Shown piece after piece: positions 1-8,555 of a DNA stretch of 64,000 nt. The notes beneath the pieces are model-generated. The model saw nothing but the letters and a program-made list of their open reading frames with translations, was not told the DNA's origin and did no database searches. Source of the DNA: Streptomyces sp. ML-6 (GTDB lineage Bacteria; Actinomycetota; Actinomycetes; Streptomycetales; Streptomycetaceae); contig NZ_JAOTIK010000001.1 of assembly GCF_030116705.1 (NCBI RefSeq), forward strand, positions 496,001 to 560,000, written 5' to 3'. The position numbers were made by a program, and so were the translations under genes. Numbering within the stretch: the stretch's first letter is position 1; every line of letters starts with the position of its first letter.

Positions 1-943
1 CCATCGCGTCGTTCAGCACCGTGGACGTGCCGTGCGCGTTGATGTGGTCGACCTCGTGGGCCGCCCAGCCCGCCTCCGCCAGCGCGGACTCGACGGCCCT
101 GCGCGCCCCGCCGCCGTCCGGCGGCGGGGCCGTGGGGTGGTGGGCGTCGGTGGCGGCGCCCGCACCGGTCAGCAGGGCGCGCGGGCGGGCGCCGCGGGCG
201 AGCGCGTCGTCCGTGCGCTCCAGTACGAGCACGGCGGCGCCCTCGCCGATCACGAAGCCGTCCCGGTCGGCGGCGAACGGCCGCGAGGCCCCCGCCGGGT
301 CGTCCCCGCGCAGGGAGAGCGCGCCCATCCCCGCGAAGGCGCTCACCACCAGCGGGGTCAGCACGGACTCCGCGCCGCCGGCCACCACCACGTCGCACCG
401 GCCGCTCGTCAGCAGGTCGCGGGCGACGGCGAGCGCAGTCGCCCCGGACGCGCAGGCGGTCGCCGGGGCCAGGCTGGGGCCGTGCGCCCGCAGGGCGATG
501 GCCACCTCCCCGGCGGCGGCGTTGGGCATCATCATCGGGACCAGGAGCGGCGAGACCGCGTCCGGTCCGCCGCCGTCGAGCCGGCGCACGTTGTCGACGA
601 GGACGGAGACCGCACCCACCCCGACGCCGAGCACCACGCCGACCCGGTCGCCGTCCCACCGCTCGGGCGAGAGGCCGGCGTCCGCCACCGCCCGGCGGGC
701 GGCGACCAGCGCCATCTTCACGAACCGCGCCATGCGCCAGACCGTCCGCCCGCCGACGGCCCGGTCCAGGTCGATCCCGTCCACCGGACAGCCGAAGTCG
801 ACCGGCAGCCCGGCCAGTTCGTCGCAGCCCCGGGCCACCGAGACCCCGGCGCACAGCCCCTCCCAGAAGGTCTGCTCCTCCGCGCCCGCGGGCGTCACCA
901 GCCCCAGTCCCGTCACCGCGACCCCCATGCCGACCCGCGCCAT
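1..943 (-). CDS. beta-ketoacyl synthase (KAS II/FabF type), C-terminus cut by window edge
   Basis: This is a condensing enzyme of the thiolase fold that would extend acyl chains by decarboxylative condensation in fatty acid or polyketide synthesis. The first 314 codons are visible. The active-site cysteine lies in TACASGA (C164) and the first catalytic histidine in INAHGTST (H304). The second histidine and the rest of the C-terminal lobe lie outside the window. The ATG at 943 is preceded by a strong GGAGGAGGGGG element about 6 nt upstream, which fixes the start. Its partners (acyl carrier protein, chain-length factor, other tailoring genes) would lie to the left, so I cannot say whether it belongs to primary metabolism or a biosynthetic cluster. 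An intact nucleophilic cysteine argues against a chain-length factor. Confidence 0.9.
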   Translation of the reverse strand, partial: MARVGMGVAVTGLGLVTPAGAEEQTFWEGLCAGVSVARGCDELAGLPVDFGCPVDGIDLDRAVGGRTVWRMARFVKMALVAARRAVADAGLSPERWDGDRVGVVLGVGVGAVSVLVDNVRRLDGGGPDAVSPLLVPMMMPNAAAGEVAIALRAHGPSLAPATACASGATALAVARDLLTSGRCDVVVAGGAESVLTPLVVSAFAGMGALSLRGDDPAGASRPFAADRDGFVIGEGAAVLVLERTDDALARGARPRALLTGAGAATDAHHPTAPPPDGGGARRAVESALAEAGWAAHEVDHINAHGTSTVLNDAM

Positions 944-1021
944 GTTCCGCCCCCTCCTCCGTAATCGATCACGCCTACCGGTTGTCGAACGGCAGTAGCC
1001 CCGGAGAGGATGCGGCCGATT

Positions 1022-1033
1022 ACCCGAACGGGT
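1022..1033. promoter_or_regulatory. short inverted repeat upstream of the ketosynthase gene
   Basis: ACCCG-AA-CGGGT is a 5+2+5 dyad about 80 bp upstream of the ketosynthase start, in the 188-bp gap after the sugar kinase gene. A related ACCC/GACGGGT stretch follows at once. It could be an operator, but there is no adjacent regulator to assign it to. Confidence 0.2.
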
Positions 1034-1131
1034 CATTGACACCCCCGACGGGTCGAACGGCTGCGCGTGTCATGGAGGAGGTGTTCCCACCCGGCCGCAG
1101 CAGGGGCGGAGTGCGGTGGCGCCCGGGTGTG

Positions 1132-2073
1132 TCAGGCCCGGGCGGTCCGATCGAGTGCCGTCGCCAACTCCCTCGCGTCCGGCGGGTTGGCGCCGGCCCG
1201 GGAGACGGTCACGGCGGCGGAGGCCACCGCATGGCGCAGGACGTCGGCCACCGTGTCCCGGTCCGTCGCGCGCAGCCGTTCCCGGCCGTCGGCGCCGAGC
1301 AGCCCGTGCGCGGCCAGGGCGTGCAGGGTGCCCGACATGAAGGCGTCGCCCGCCCCCACCGTGTCCACGACCTCGACGGGCAGGGCGTCGACCGTCACCC
1401 GCGCACCGGGCAGGACGGCCAGCGCGCCGTCGCCTCCCCGGGTGACCAGGACGAGGGCCGGGCCGGTGGCCAGCCACCGTTCCGCGACCCGTCCGGGGTC
1501 CTGGCCCGGGTGGAGCCACTCCAGGTCCTCGTCGCTCGCCTTGACCACGTCGGCGAGCGCGACGCACCGCTCGACCCTGCGCACGGCGTCCCGGTGCTCC
1601 CCCATCAGTCCGGGCCGCACGTTGGGGTCGTAGCTGACGGTCGCGGACGCCCGCAGCGACTCGACGGCGCCGAGGACGGTCGCCGCGCCCGGTTCCATCA
1701 CCGTCGCGACGGAGCCGATGTGGACGTGGTGCGGGGTCCGGTCCGGGGCGACCGGGCCGAGCGTCCAGGTGATCTCGAAGGTGTACTCGGCCCGGCCCCC
1801 GGCGTCCAGGGTCACGGCCGCGGACGGGGTGGCGGCCGTGGCTCCGTCCGTGCGCACCTCGACGCCGGCCCCGGTCAGGTGGTCCCTGATCAGCCGCCCG
1901 TTGTCGTCCGGGCCGAGCTGGGTGAGCAGGGTGGTGTCGTGGCCGAGCCGGGCCAGGCCGAGGGCGACGTTGGCCGGACTGCCGCCCGGGTGGACCCGGT
2001 CGGCCGTGCCCGGCAGCCGGACGATGTCGGCGACGCATTCGCCGATGACCAGCGGGTCGATTCTGTCGAGCAT
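1132..2073 (-). CDS. PfkB-family carbohydrate kinase (fructokinase/ribokinase-like)
   Basis: This 313-aa cytoplasmic kinase would phosphorylate a sugar with ATP. It shows the PfkB N-terminal glycine signature GGSPANVA (30-37) and the C-terminal signature DTVGAGDAF (237-245), in which D243 is the catalytic base and the following glycines form the anion hole. The length is usual for fructokinases and 2-keto-3-deoxygluconate kinases, and sequence inspection alone cannot choose among these substrates. No sugar transporter lies next to it. The start ATG at 2073 follows an AGGAGATCCCCC-like ribosome binding site on the minus strand. The gene stands alone between the ketosynthase and a terminator-rich gap. 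Confidence 0.9.
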   Translation of the reverse strand: MLDRIDPLVIGECVADIVRLPGTADRVHPGGSPANVALGLARLGHDTTLLTQLGPDDNGRLIRDHLTGAGVEVRTDGATAATPSAAVTLDAGGRAEYTFEITWTLGPVAPDRTPHHVHIGSVATVMEPGAATVLGAVESLRASATVSYDPNVRPGLMGEHRDAVRRVERCVALADVVKASDEDLEWLHPGQDPGRVAERWLATGPALVLVTRGGDGALAVLPGARVTVDALPVEVVDTVGAGDAFMSGTLHALAAHGLLGADGRERLRATDRDTVADVLRHAVASAAVTVSRAGANPPDARELATALDRTARA

Positions 2074-2189
2074 GAGGGGGATCTCCTGGAGTGCGGGGGG
2101 CGGGGCGTCCCGGCGGACGGTGCGGCCCGGACGCGTCGGGTCCGATCCTGCCGTGTGCGCGAGGGGCGCCGGTCACGGCACCCGCCGAC

Positions 2190-2216
2190 GGCCGTCCCGC
2201 GCAACGAGGGACGGCC
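2190..2216 (-). terminator. hairpin downstream of the binding-protein gene
   Basis: GGCCGTCCC (2190-2198) and GGGACGGCC (2208-2216) form a perfect 9-bp stem with a 9-nt loop. No T-run follows, as is common for Streptomyces terminators. It is the second of two stems after the gene ending at 2406. Confidence 0.5.
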
Positions 2217-2253
2217 GGCGGTGCCGGGGCGCGGCAGGCGGAATCCCCGCGTC

Positions 2254-2276
2254 CCCCGGCCCTTCGGGGGCCGGGG
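2254..2276 (-). terminator. tight hairpin downstream of the binding-protein gene
   Basis: CCCCGGCCC (2254-2262) pairs with GGGCCGGGG (2268-2276) around a UUCG-like 5-nt loop. It lies about 130 nt past the stop of the gene at 2406-3287 and before the sugar kinase, so it probably separates the two transcripts. Confidence 0.6.
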
Positions 2277-2405
2277 AACCCGGTCCGGGGCCACGGTCCG
2301 GGCCGCGGTCCAGGGCCGTACGGGCCGCGGTACGGGGGTGACTCGGGCTGCGCGGTACGGGGCGGCGCGGCCCCCGGCAGGGGGCGGCGCGCGCGTGGGC
2401 CGTGC

Positions 2406-3287
2406 TCAGTGCCGGGCGGCCTCCAGCGCGTCGGCCACCAGGGTCAGGAAGTGCGCGTGGGCCCGCGCGCTGCAGACCGGTTCGGGGTTCCACGGCACCA
2501 CCCGCGCGGCCCGTTCGATCGCCGCCCAGTGGGTGTTCGTCCGGAGTCCGTCGAGCGGCGCGGCGTTGGACCGGATGTCGGCGAGCACGACGGCCGGGTC
2601 CAGGGCCGCGGCCTGCGCCCAGTCGACCGTGGACCAGTTCGCCCCGGGCCCCTCGGCCGGTTCCACGACGTCGACGCCCAGCTCGGCCAGCACCCGCAGC
2701 TCGGGCCACATGCGGGGGCGGGCGAGGTGGGCCTGCTCCTGCCCGGCCGGGGAGAGGGCGAGGACCCGGGGGCCGGACGGGGCGGCGGTGAGCGTGCGCA
2801 GCCGGTCCCGGGCGGCGTCCAGTTCCCGGGTCGCCGTCGCGGGCTCCGCCGCGCCGAGCGAGTGGGCCAGCCGGGCGAACCGGTCGCCGATCTCCGCGAA
2901 GGTGCGCGCCTGCCCCACGTCGATGACGACGACCGGGACCTGCTCCTCCAGGTGCTTGGCGGTCTCCGGCGCGAGCCCGTAGACATGACCGGCGCCGTAG
3001 CTGACGGCGACCACGAGGTCGGGCCCGTCGCTCAGCAGGGTGTCCACGTCCAGGGCGCTGCCGGCCCCGAGGTAGGCGACCCCGTCCGGCGGCAGCGACC
3101 CGGTCTTCGCGGGGTCCGGCACGGCGTGGTCGTCGTGGTCCGAGCCGAACAACCCGCTCGGACGTATCCCGTGGTCCCAGAGGGTCGCCCCGGCCTGCAC
3201 ATAGGCCAGGATCCGTTCCGGGCGGCGATCGGCGGTCGCCAACTGCCCCCGGTCGTCCGAGAATTGCCACACGGCCTGCTCCCTCAC
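2406..3287 (-). CDS. FecB/BtuF-like substrate-binding-protein domain, no signal peptide
   Basis: This 293-aa protein resembles the TroA-superfamily binding proteins that present iron-siderophores or cobalamin to ABC importers. It reads PERILAYVQAGATLWDHGI near the N-terminus, then a GPDLVVAVSYG segment, a linker helix region, and a second lobe ending in AIERAARVVPWNPEPVCSARAHAHFL. The GTG at 3287 has AGGAG 8 nt upstream. No upstream in-frame sequence encodes a hydrophobic signal or lipobox, so the protein should be cytoplasmic as encoded. No permease or ATPase gene is adjacent. It may therefore be an intracellular ligand-binding relative rather than a transporter subunit. The superfamily assignment is fairly secure; the ligand is unknown. 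Confidence 0.75.
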   Translation of the reverse strand: MREQAVWQFSDDRGQLATADRRPERILAYVQAGATLWDHGIRPSGLFGSDHDDHAVPDPAKTGSLPPDGVAYLGAGSALDVDTLLSDGPDLVVAVSYGAGHVYGLAPETAKHLEEQVPVVVIDVGQARTFAEIGDRFARLAHSLGAAEPATATRELDAARDRLRTLTAAPSGPRVLALSPAGQEQAHLARPRMWPELRVLAELGVDVVEPAEGPGANWSTVDWAQAAALDPAVVLADIRSNAAPLDGLRTNTHWAAIERAARVVPWNPEPVCSARAHAHFLTLVADALEAARH

Positions 3288-3334
3288 GTCATACGCTCCT
3301 CGCCGCCGCCCGGTCCGCCTCCTGTCCCGGGTTC

Positions 3335-3346
3335 GTACACCTGTAC
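3335..3346. promoter_or_regulatory. GTACACCTGTAC dyad upstream of the binding-protein gene
   Basis: GTACA-CC-TGTAC is a perfect 5+2+5 inverted repeat 48 bp upstream of the GTG at 3287, in the gap after the LysR gene. Its placement suits an operator. It does not match the IdeR/DmdR iron box as I know it. Confidence 0.3.
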
Positions 3347-3415
3347 CTGCCCAGCGGACTGCCTGGGCATCCCTCGGCGAGCGCTCCCCGGCGGGGGACG
3401 GTGGGGACGCGTCCC

Positions 3416-4300
3416 TCAGGAACCGGCGTCCGGGTCGATGCCGAGGCCGGTGAGGAACGCCGCGGCCGCCGGGGTGGGACGGGACCGGCTCCAGACCAGC
3501 CGCTCCGTCCGGGCGGGCGCGTCGCGGACGGACAGCACGCGCACTCCGGTCAGTCCCGTCGCGAAGGCGGCCGGCAGCATGGCGATGCCGAGCCCGCTGC
3601 GGACCAGCCGGACGATGAAGTCGGTGCTGCTGACCTCGAACGCCACCTCGCGGGAGAGCCCCGTCGCCGCGAACGCCTCCTCCGACTGCGCCCGCGCGGC
3701 GGTGCCGTCGGGGTAGTCGACGAACGTCTCCTGCGCCAGCCGGTCCAGGCCCACCTCCGTCCGCTCCGCCAGGGCGTGGGCCGGGGCGACGAGGGCGACC
3801 AGCTCGCCGGTGCTCAGCTCGTGGTCGCTCACCCCCTTCGGCCGGTAGCTCGGCAGTACGCCAAGGAACGCCACGTCGAGCGTCCCGTCCCGCACCTCCT
3901 GGACCAGGTCCTTGCTCGCCCCGTCCCGCAGGAGGATGCGCACCTTCGGGTGGTGGAGGTGGAACGCCCGCAGCGCGGCCGGGATGTCGACGGCGGAGAT
4001 GGTCGGGATGGCGCCGACCGCGAGACGGCCGCGGACCTCCCCCGCCGCCGCGGCGACCTCGGAGCGGGCCCGCTCCGCCGCGTCCAGCGCCTGCCGGGCC
4101 TCCGGCAGGAACACCTCGCCCGCCGCGGTGAGCCGCACCCGGCGGCTGGTGCGGTCGAAGAGCCGGGCCCCCAACTCCTTCTCCAGCCGGGCGATCTGAT
4201 GGCTCAGCGCGGACTGGACGACCAGGCACCTCTTCGCGGCGCGCGTGAAGCTGCCCAGTTCGGCCACCGCGACCACGTACCGCATCTGCTGGAGTTCCAT
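3416..4300 (-). CDS. LysR-family transcriptional regulator
   Basis: This 294-aa regulator has an N-terminal winged helix-turn-helix (FTRAAKRCLVVQSALSHQIA, about residues 15-34) followed by the LTTR linker helix and a two-lobed effector domain (from about residue 90, RLAVGAIPTISAVDIPAAL). It is divergent from the MFS exporter gene at 4379, and the 78-bp space between them contains a perfect T-N11-A dyad. By the usual LTTR logic it probably controls both its own gene and the exporter in response to a small molecule. I chose the ATG at 4300 because MELQQMRYVVAVAELGSF is the canonical LTTR beginning. Upstream in-frame starts would put the coding region through the dyad. No strong ribosome binding site is visible. 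Confidence 0.92.
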   Translation of the reverse strand: MELQQMRYVVAVAELGSFTRAAKRCLVVQSALSHQIARLEKELGARLFDRTSRRVRLTAAGEVFLPEARQALDAAERARSEVAAAAGEVRGRLAVGAIPTISAVDIPAALRAFHLHHPKVRILLRDGASKDLVQEVRDGTLDVAFLGVLPSYRPKGVSDHELSTGELVALVAPAHALAERTEVGLDRLAQETFVDYPDGTAARAQSEEAFAATGLSREVAFEVSSTDFIVRLVRSGLGIAMLPAAFATGLTGVRVLSVRDAPARTERLVWSRSRPTPAAAAFLTGLGIDPDAGS

Positions 4301-4306
4301 CCATCC

Positions 4307-4321
4307 ATCGTGAACCACGAT
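4307..4321. promoter_or_regulatory. LysR box (perfect T-N11-A dyad)
   Basis: ATCGTG-AAC-CACGAT is a perfect 6+3+6 inverted repeat with the T-N11-A pattern recognised by LysR regulators. It lies just upstream of the LysR start and 58 bp before the MFS start. A wider TCCATCCAT (4300-4308) / ATGGATGGA (4351-4359) inverted pair brackets the intergenic space and may be a second binding element. Confidence 0.65.
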
Positions 4322-4378
4322 CGATGAAATGAAAAACATGTGTTGGACTCATGGATGGAGTTCCCGGAGGCTGGGCGC

Positions 4379-5641
4379 ATGGCTCTTTCCACCCGTGTGA
4401 CCCGAGGCCGGGCCGTCGCCCGCGCCCTTCCCGAACCGCCCGTGCTCAGCCGCGGCCTGGTCCTGCTGATGGCCGTCGCCGCCGGTCTCTCCTGCGCCGG
4501 GAACTACTTCGCGCAGCCGCTCCTGGACCTCATCGAGGTGAACCTGGGCATCGGGACCACCGCGGCGGGGATGGTCGTGACCGCCGCACAGGCCGGGTAC
4601 GCGCTGGGGCTGATCCTGCTCGTCCCGCTCGGGGACGTCCTGGACCGCCGGCGGCTCGCCGTGGGCCTGTTCGCGCTGACCGCCCTCTTCCTCCTGGTGA
4701 CGGCCGCCGCCCCGGCCGGCCCGCTGCTGATCGCCGGGACCCTGCTGACCGCGCTGGCCTCCGTCGGGGCGCAGGTCGTGGTGCCGTTCGCGGCGGCCCT
4801 CGCGGCCCCGGCCGAGCGCGGCAGGGTCGTCGGCGTGGTCATGTCCGGGGTGCTGCTCGGCGGGCTGTTCGGGCGGCTGGCCGCGGGCGCGCTGTCCGAG
4901 CTGGGCGGCTGGCGGACCGTGTACTGGGTGAACGCGCTGCTCATGGCGGTCATGGCGGTGCTCCTGCACCGTCGGCTGCCCCGGTTGCCCCGGACGGGCG
5001 ACGCGGCCGCGATGTCGTACACCGGGCTGCTGCGCTCCACTCTGTCCCTGCTGCGGCATGAACCCGTGCTGCGCCGGCGGGCGGTCATCGGCGCGTTCTC
5101 CATGGCCTCGTACAGCGTGCAGCTGACCGCGCTGACGTTCCTGCTGGCCCGGGATCCCTTCGGCTGGAGCGCCGCCGCCATCGGGCTCTTCGGGCTGGTG
5201 GGCGTCATCGGGGTGGTGGGCATGAACATCGCGGCCCGGCTGAGCGACCGGGGCCGGGTGCAGGCGGTGTCGGGGGCGGCGGCCGTGCTGCTCACGCTCT
5301 CCTGGCTGCCGATGCTGGCCGGCGGGTCGTCGCTGCTGTGGCTGACGGTCGGGGTGGTCCTGCTGAACATCGCCCAGCAGGCGGGGCTCAACAGCGGCCA
5401 GCACGTGATCTACGCGCTCCGTCCGGAGGCCCGCAGCCGGATCAACTCCGCCTACATGACGCTGTTCTTCATGGGTGGGGCGGCCGGGGCCGCACTCGCC
5501 TCGGTGGTGTGGTCGCGGGCCGGCTGGAACGGGATCTCCCTGCTGGGCGGGGCGCTCGCCGCGGGCAGCCTGGTGCTGTGGATCCTGGAGCGGGTGCGGG
5601 CTGCCGCCGAAGCCCGTGCCGGGGCCGGCGTCACTCGTTGA
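4379..5641 (+). CDS. MFS transporter, probable drug/metabolite exporter
   Basis: This 420-aa integral membrane protein has twelve predicted hydrophobic helices in the major facilitator pattern. The loop-2 signature GDVLDRRRLAVG sits at about residues 78-89, and a long central loop separates the halves (about 190-215). The first helix contains the CAGNYFAQPLLDLI segment typical of YnfM/NarK-like bacterial MFS exporters. The ATG at 4379 has GGAGG 8 nt upstream; an alternative ATG at 4355 would add 8 residues. It is divergent from the LysR gene and probably under its control. The 3' end overlaps the convergent cupin gene by 11 bp. The substrate cannot be read from the sequence. Confidence 0.88.
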   Translation: MALSTRVTRGRAVARALPEPPVLSRGLVLLMAVAAGLSCAGNYFAQPLLDLIEVNLGIGTTAAGMVVTAAQAGYALGLILLVPLGDVLDRRRLAVGLFALTALFLLVTAAAPAGPLLIAGTLLTALASVGAQVVVPFAAALAAPAERGRVVGVVMSGVLLGGLFGRLAAGALSELGGWRTVYWVNALLMAVMAVLLHRRLPRLPRTGDAAAMSYTGLLRSTLSLLRHEPVLRRRAVIGAFSMASYSVQLTALTFLLARDPFGWSAAAIGLFGLVGVIGVVGMNIAARLSDRGRVQAVSGAAAVLLTLSWLPMLAGGSSLLWLTVGVVLLNIAQQAGLNSGQHVIYALRPEARSRINSAYMTLFFMGGAAGAALASVVWSRAGWNGISLLGGALAAGSLVLWILERVRAAAEARAGAGVTR

Positions 5642-5948
5642 CGGCGGTCAGCAGCACCACGGCGTCCTCCAGCGCCAGCAGCCCGTGCCGCTCCTGCGGG
5701 ATCGGGTGGAGCGTTCCGGCGCCCAGCTCCGCGTCGCCCGAGGGGGCCGTGAGCCGGACCCTGCCGCGGAGCACCTGGAGGGAGGCCGCGGCGGGGGCGT
5801 TGTGCTCGTCGAGGGCGGAGCCCGCGGTGAGGGAGATGACGGTCTGCCGCAGCGGCCCCTCGTGCAGCAGGCGGTGGGCGCTGCGGCCGTGCGCGGAGTC
5901 GCGGGCCGCGGCCAGGTGTTCGTCGGCGAGGGCATTCAGGTCGTCCAT
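5631..5948 (-). CDS. small cupin-fold protein
   Basis: This 105-aa protein has the single conserved beta-barrel pattern of a minimal cupin: a SALDEHNAPAAASLQVLRGRV stretch that supplies one histidine, then GTLHPIPQERHGLLALEDAVVLL with two more. Such stand-alone cupins often bind a metal or act as small oxygen-handling or regulatory proteins, but no activity can be named. It is convergent with the MFS gene and overlaps its last 11 bp, which may restrict co-expression. The start ATG at 5948 has only a weak purine-rich leader (GTGGGCAC). Homologues of about this size are common in actinobacteria. Confidence 0.7.
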   Translation of the reverse strand: MDDLNALADEHLAAARDSAHGRSAHRLLHEGPLRQTVISLTAGSALDEHNAPAAASLQVLRGRVRLTAPSGDAELGAGTLHPIPQERHGLLALEDAVVLLTAVNE

Positions 5949-6076
5949 GTGCCCACTGTGCCGCAGCCCCCGGCCCGCCGCGATCCTGACGCGGCCCCGC
6001 GGCGCCGCCGGACGGCGTCTCCGTACCGGCGGCGCGAGGGGCGGAGGGGCCGCCGGACTGCGGGGCACGGGCGTCG

Positions 6077-6631
6077 TCAGCCGTTCGCGGTCCACCGGTA
6101 CCTGACGTCCGGTTCCCGCTCCTCGTTGCGGCTGCCGTCGTCGAACGCGATCGCGGTGAAGCCGTGCCGTTCGTAGAAGGCCCGCGCGTCGGTGTTGCGC
6201 CGGAAGACGTACAGCGTGAGCTCGCCGGCCGAGGAGCGGCGCGCCCGGTCCAGCAGCAGCGATCCGATGCCCCGGCGTCGCGCGTCGGGACGCAGGTACA
6301 GATGCTCCAGCTCGGCCCCGTCGACGGAGACGAACCCCAGCGGCTCCCCCGGCCCCGTCCCGTTCCCGGGGCCGGCCTCCGCGATCCACACCGTCGTCCC
6401 GGGCAGGACGACATGGGTCATCCAGGCGAGCGTGTCCTCGTCGCTGTGCACCTTCGGCAGGTAGGGCATGGCAGCGGCGCGGGAGGCGAGGAAGAGCCGG
6501 GTGAGCGGACCGGCGTCCTCGGTGGTGGCCCGGCGCAGCCGTACGCCACCGTCCCGTGCGTGCCCGTCCGCCGTCATCCCGTCCGTCGCCGTCTCGTCCG
6601 CCGTCGTCGGCGTCTCGTCCGTCGTCGTCAT
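6077..6631 (-). CDS. GNAT-family N-acetyltransferase
   Basis: This 184-aa protein would transfer an acetyl group from acetyl-CoA to an unknown amine. The acetyl-CoA pyrophosphate loop is visible as RPDARRRGIGSLLL (R/Q-x-x-G-x-G/A) in motif A, after the LEHLYL beta-strand. Motif B reads LYVFRRNTDARAFYERHGF, with the usual YxxxGF ending. The first 28 residues are Thr/Asp/Ala rich and seem disordered. The ATG at 6631 has AGGAGGGG 4 nt upstream. It is divergent from pgm, and the 231-bp gap between them should hold both promoters. Substrate unknown. Confidence 0.88.
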   Translation of the reverse strand: MTTTDETPTTADETATDGMTADGHARDGGVRLRRATTEDAGPLTRLFLASRAAAMPYLPKVHSDEDTLAWMTHVVLPGTTVWIAEAGPGNGTGPGEPLGFVSVDGAELEHLYLRPDARRRGIGSLLLDRARRSSAGELTLYVFRRNTDARAFYERHGFTAIAFDDGSRNEEREPDVRYRWTANG

Positions 6632-6862
6632 CTCGCCCCTCCTGGTCCGGCTTGAATTCCGCCACGTCGTACGGTGCGCGGTGAACCGTCCGTCGGCGTG
6701 GACGAACATATGCCGGGACGGCCCGGTGGCTCCACGGGGCCGGCCCGCCGCCGGGCGTCCCCGCGCCGCCCCGGCCCGCGGGGCGGCCGTCGCACGGCAC
6801 CGGCCACCCGCGAAGATAGGGCGGGGGAAGATCACGACCGACCGATACGGAGGAGTGGGCAG

Positions 6863-8503
<1,641 letters not shown>

Positions 8504-8507
8504 GCCC

Positions 8508-8545
8508 CGGCCGGGGCGGCCCGGTTCCCCGGTCCGCCCCGGCCG
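8508..8545. terminator. bidirectional terminator between pgm and the metallohydrolase gene
   Basis: CGGCCGGGGCGG (8508-8519) and CCGCCCCGGCCG (8534-8545) form a perfect 12-bp stem with a 14-nt loop. It fills the 52-bp gap between two convergent genes, so it can serve both strands. Confidence 0.75.
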
Positions 8546-8555
8546 TCCGGCGGGT

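Larger units (their letters stand above)
2074..2405. other. 332-bp gap with two strong hairpins
   Basis: This non-coding interval lies between the sugar kinase start and the downstream end of the binding-protein gene, both on the minus strand. It contains two GC-rich hairpins (annotated separately) and presumably the sugar kinase promoter. I see no convincing small gene. Confidence 0.5.

Noticed and set aside
982..2982. A 666-codon plus-strand open frame
   Set aside because: It is antisense to the PfkB kinase and binding-protein genes and shows only low-complexity sequence.
3404..3415. GGGACGCGTCCC palindrome, similar to the GntR-type core
   Set aside because: It lies directly after the LysR stop codon and lacks the TTTGA/TCAAA flanks. 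More likely part of a terminator or chance.
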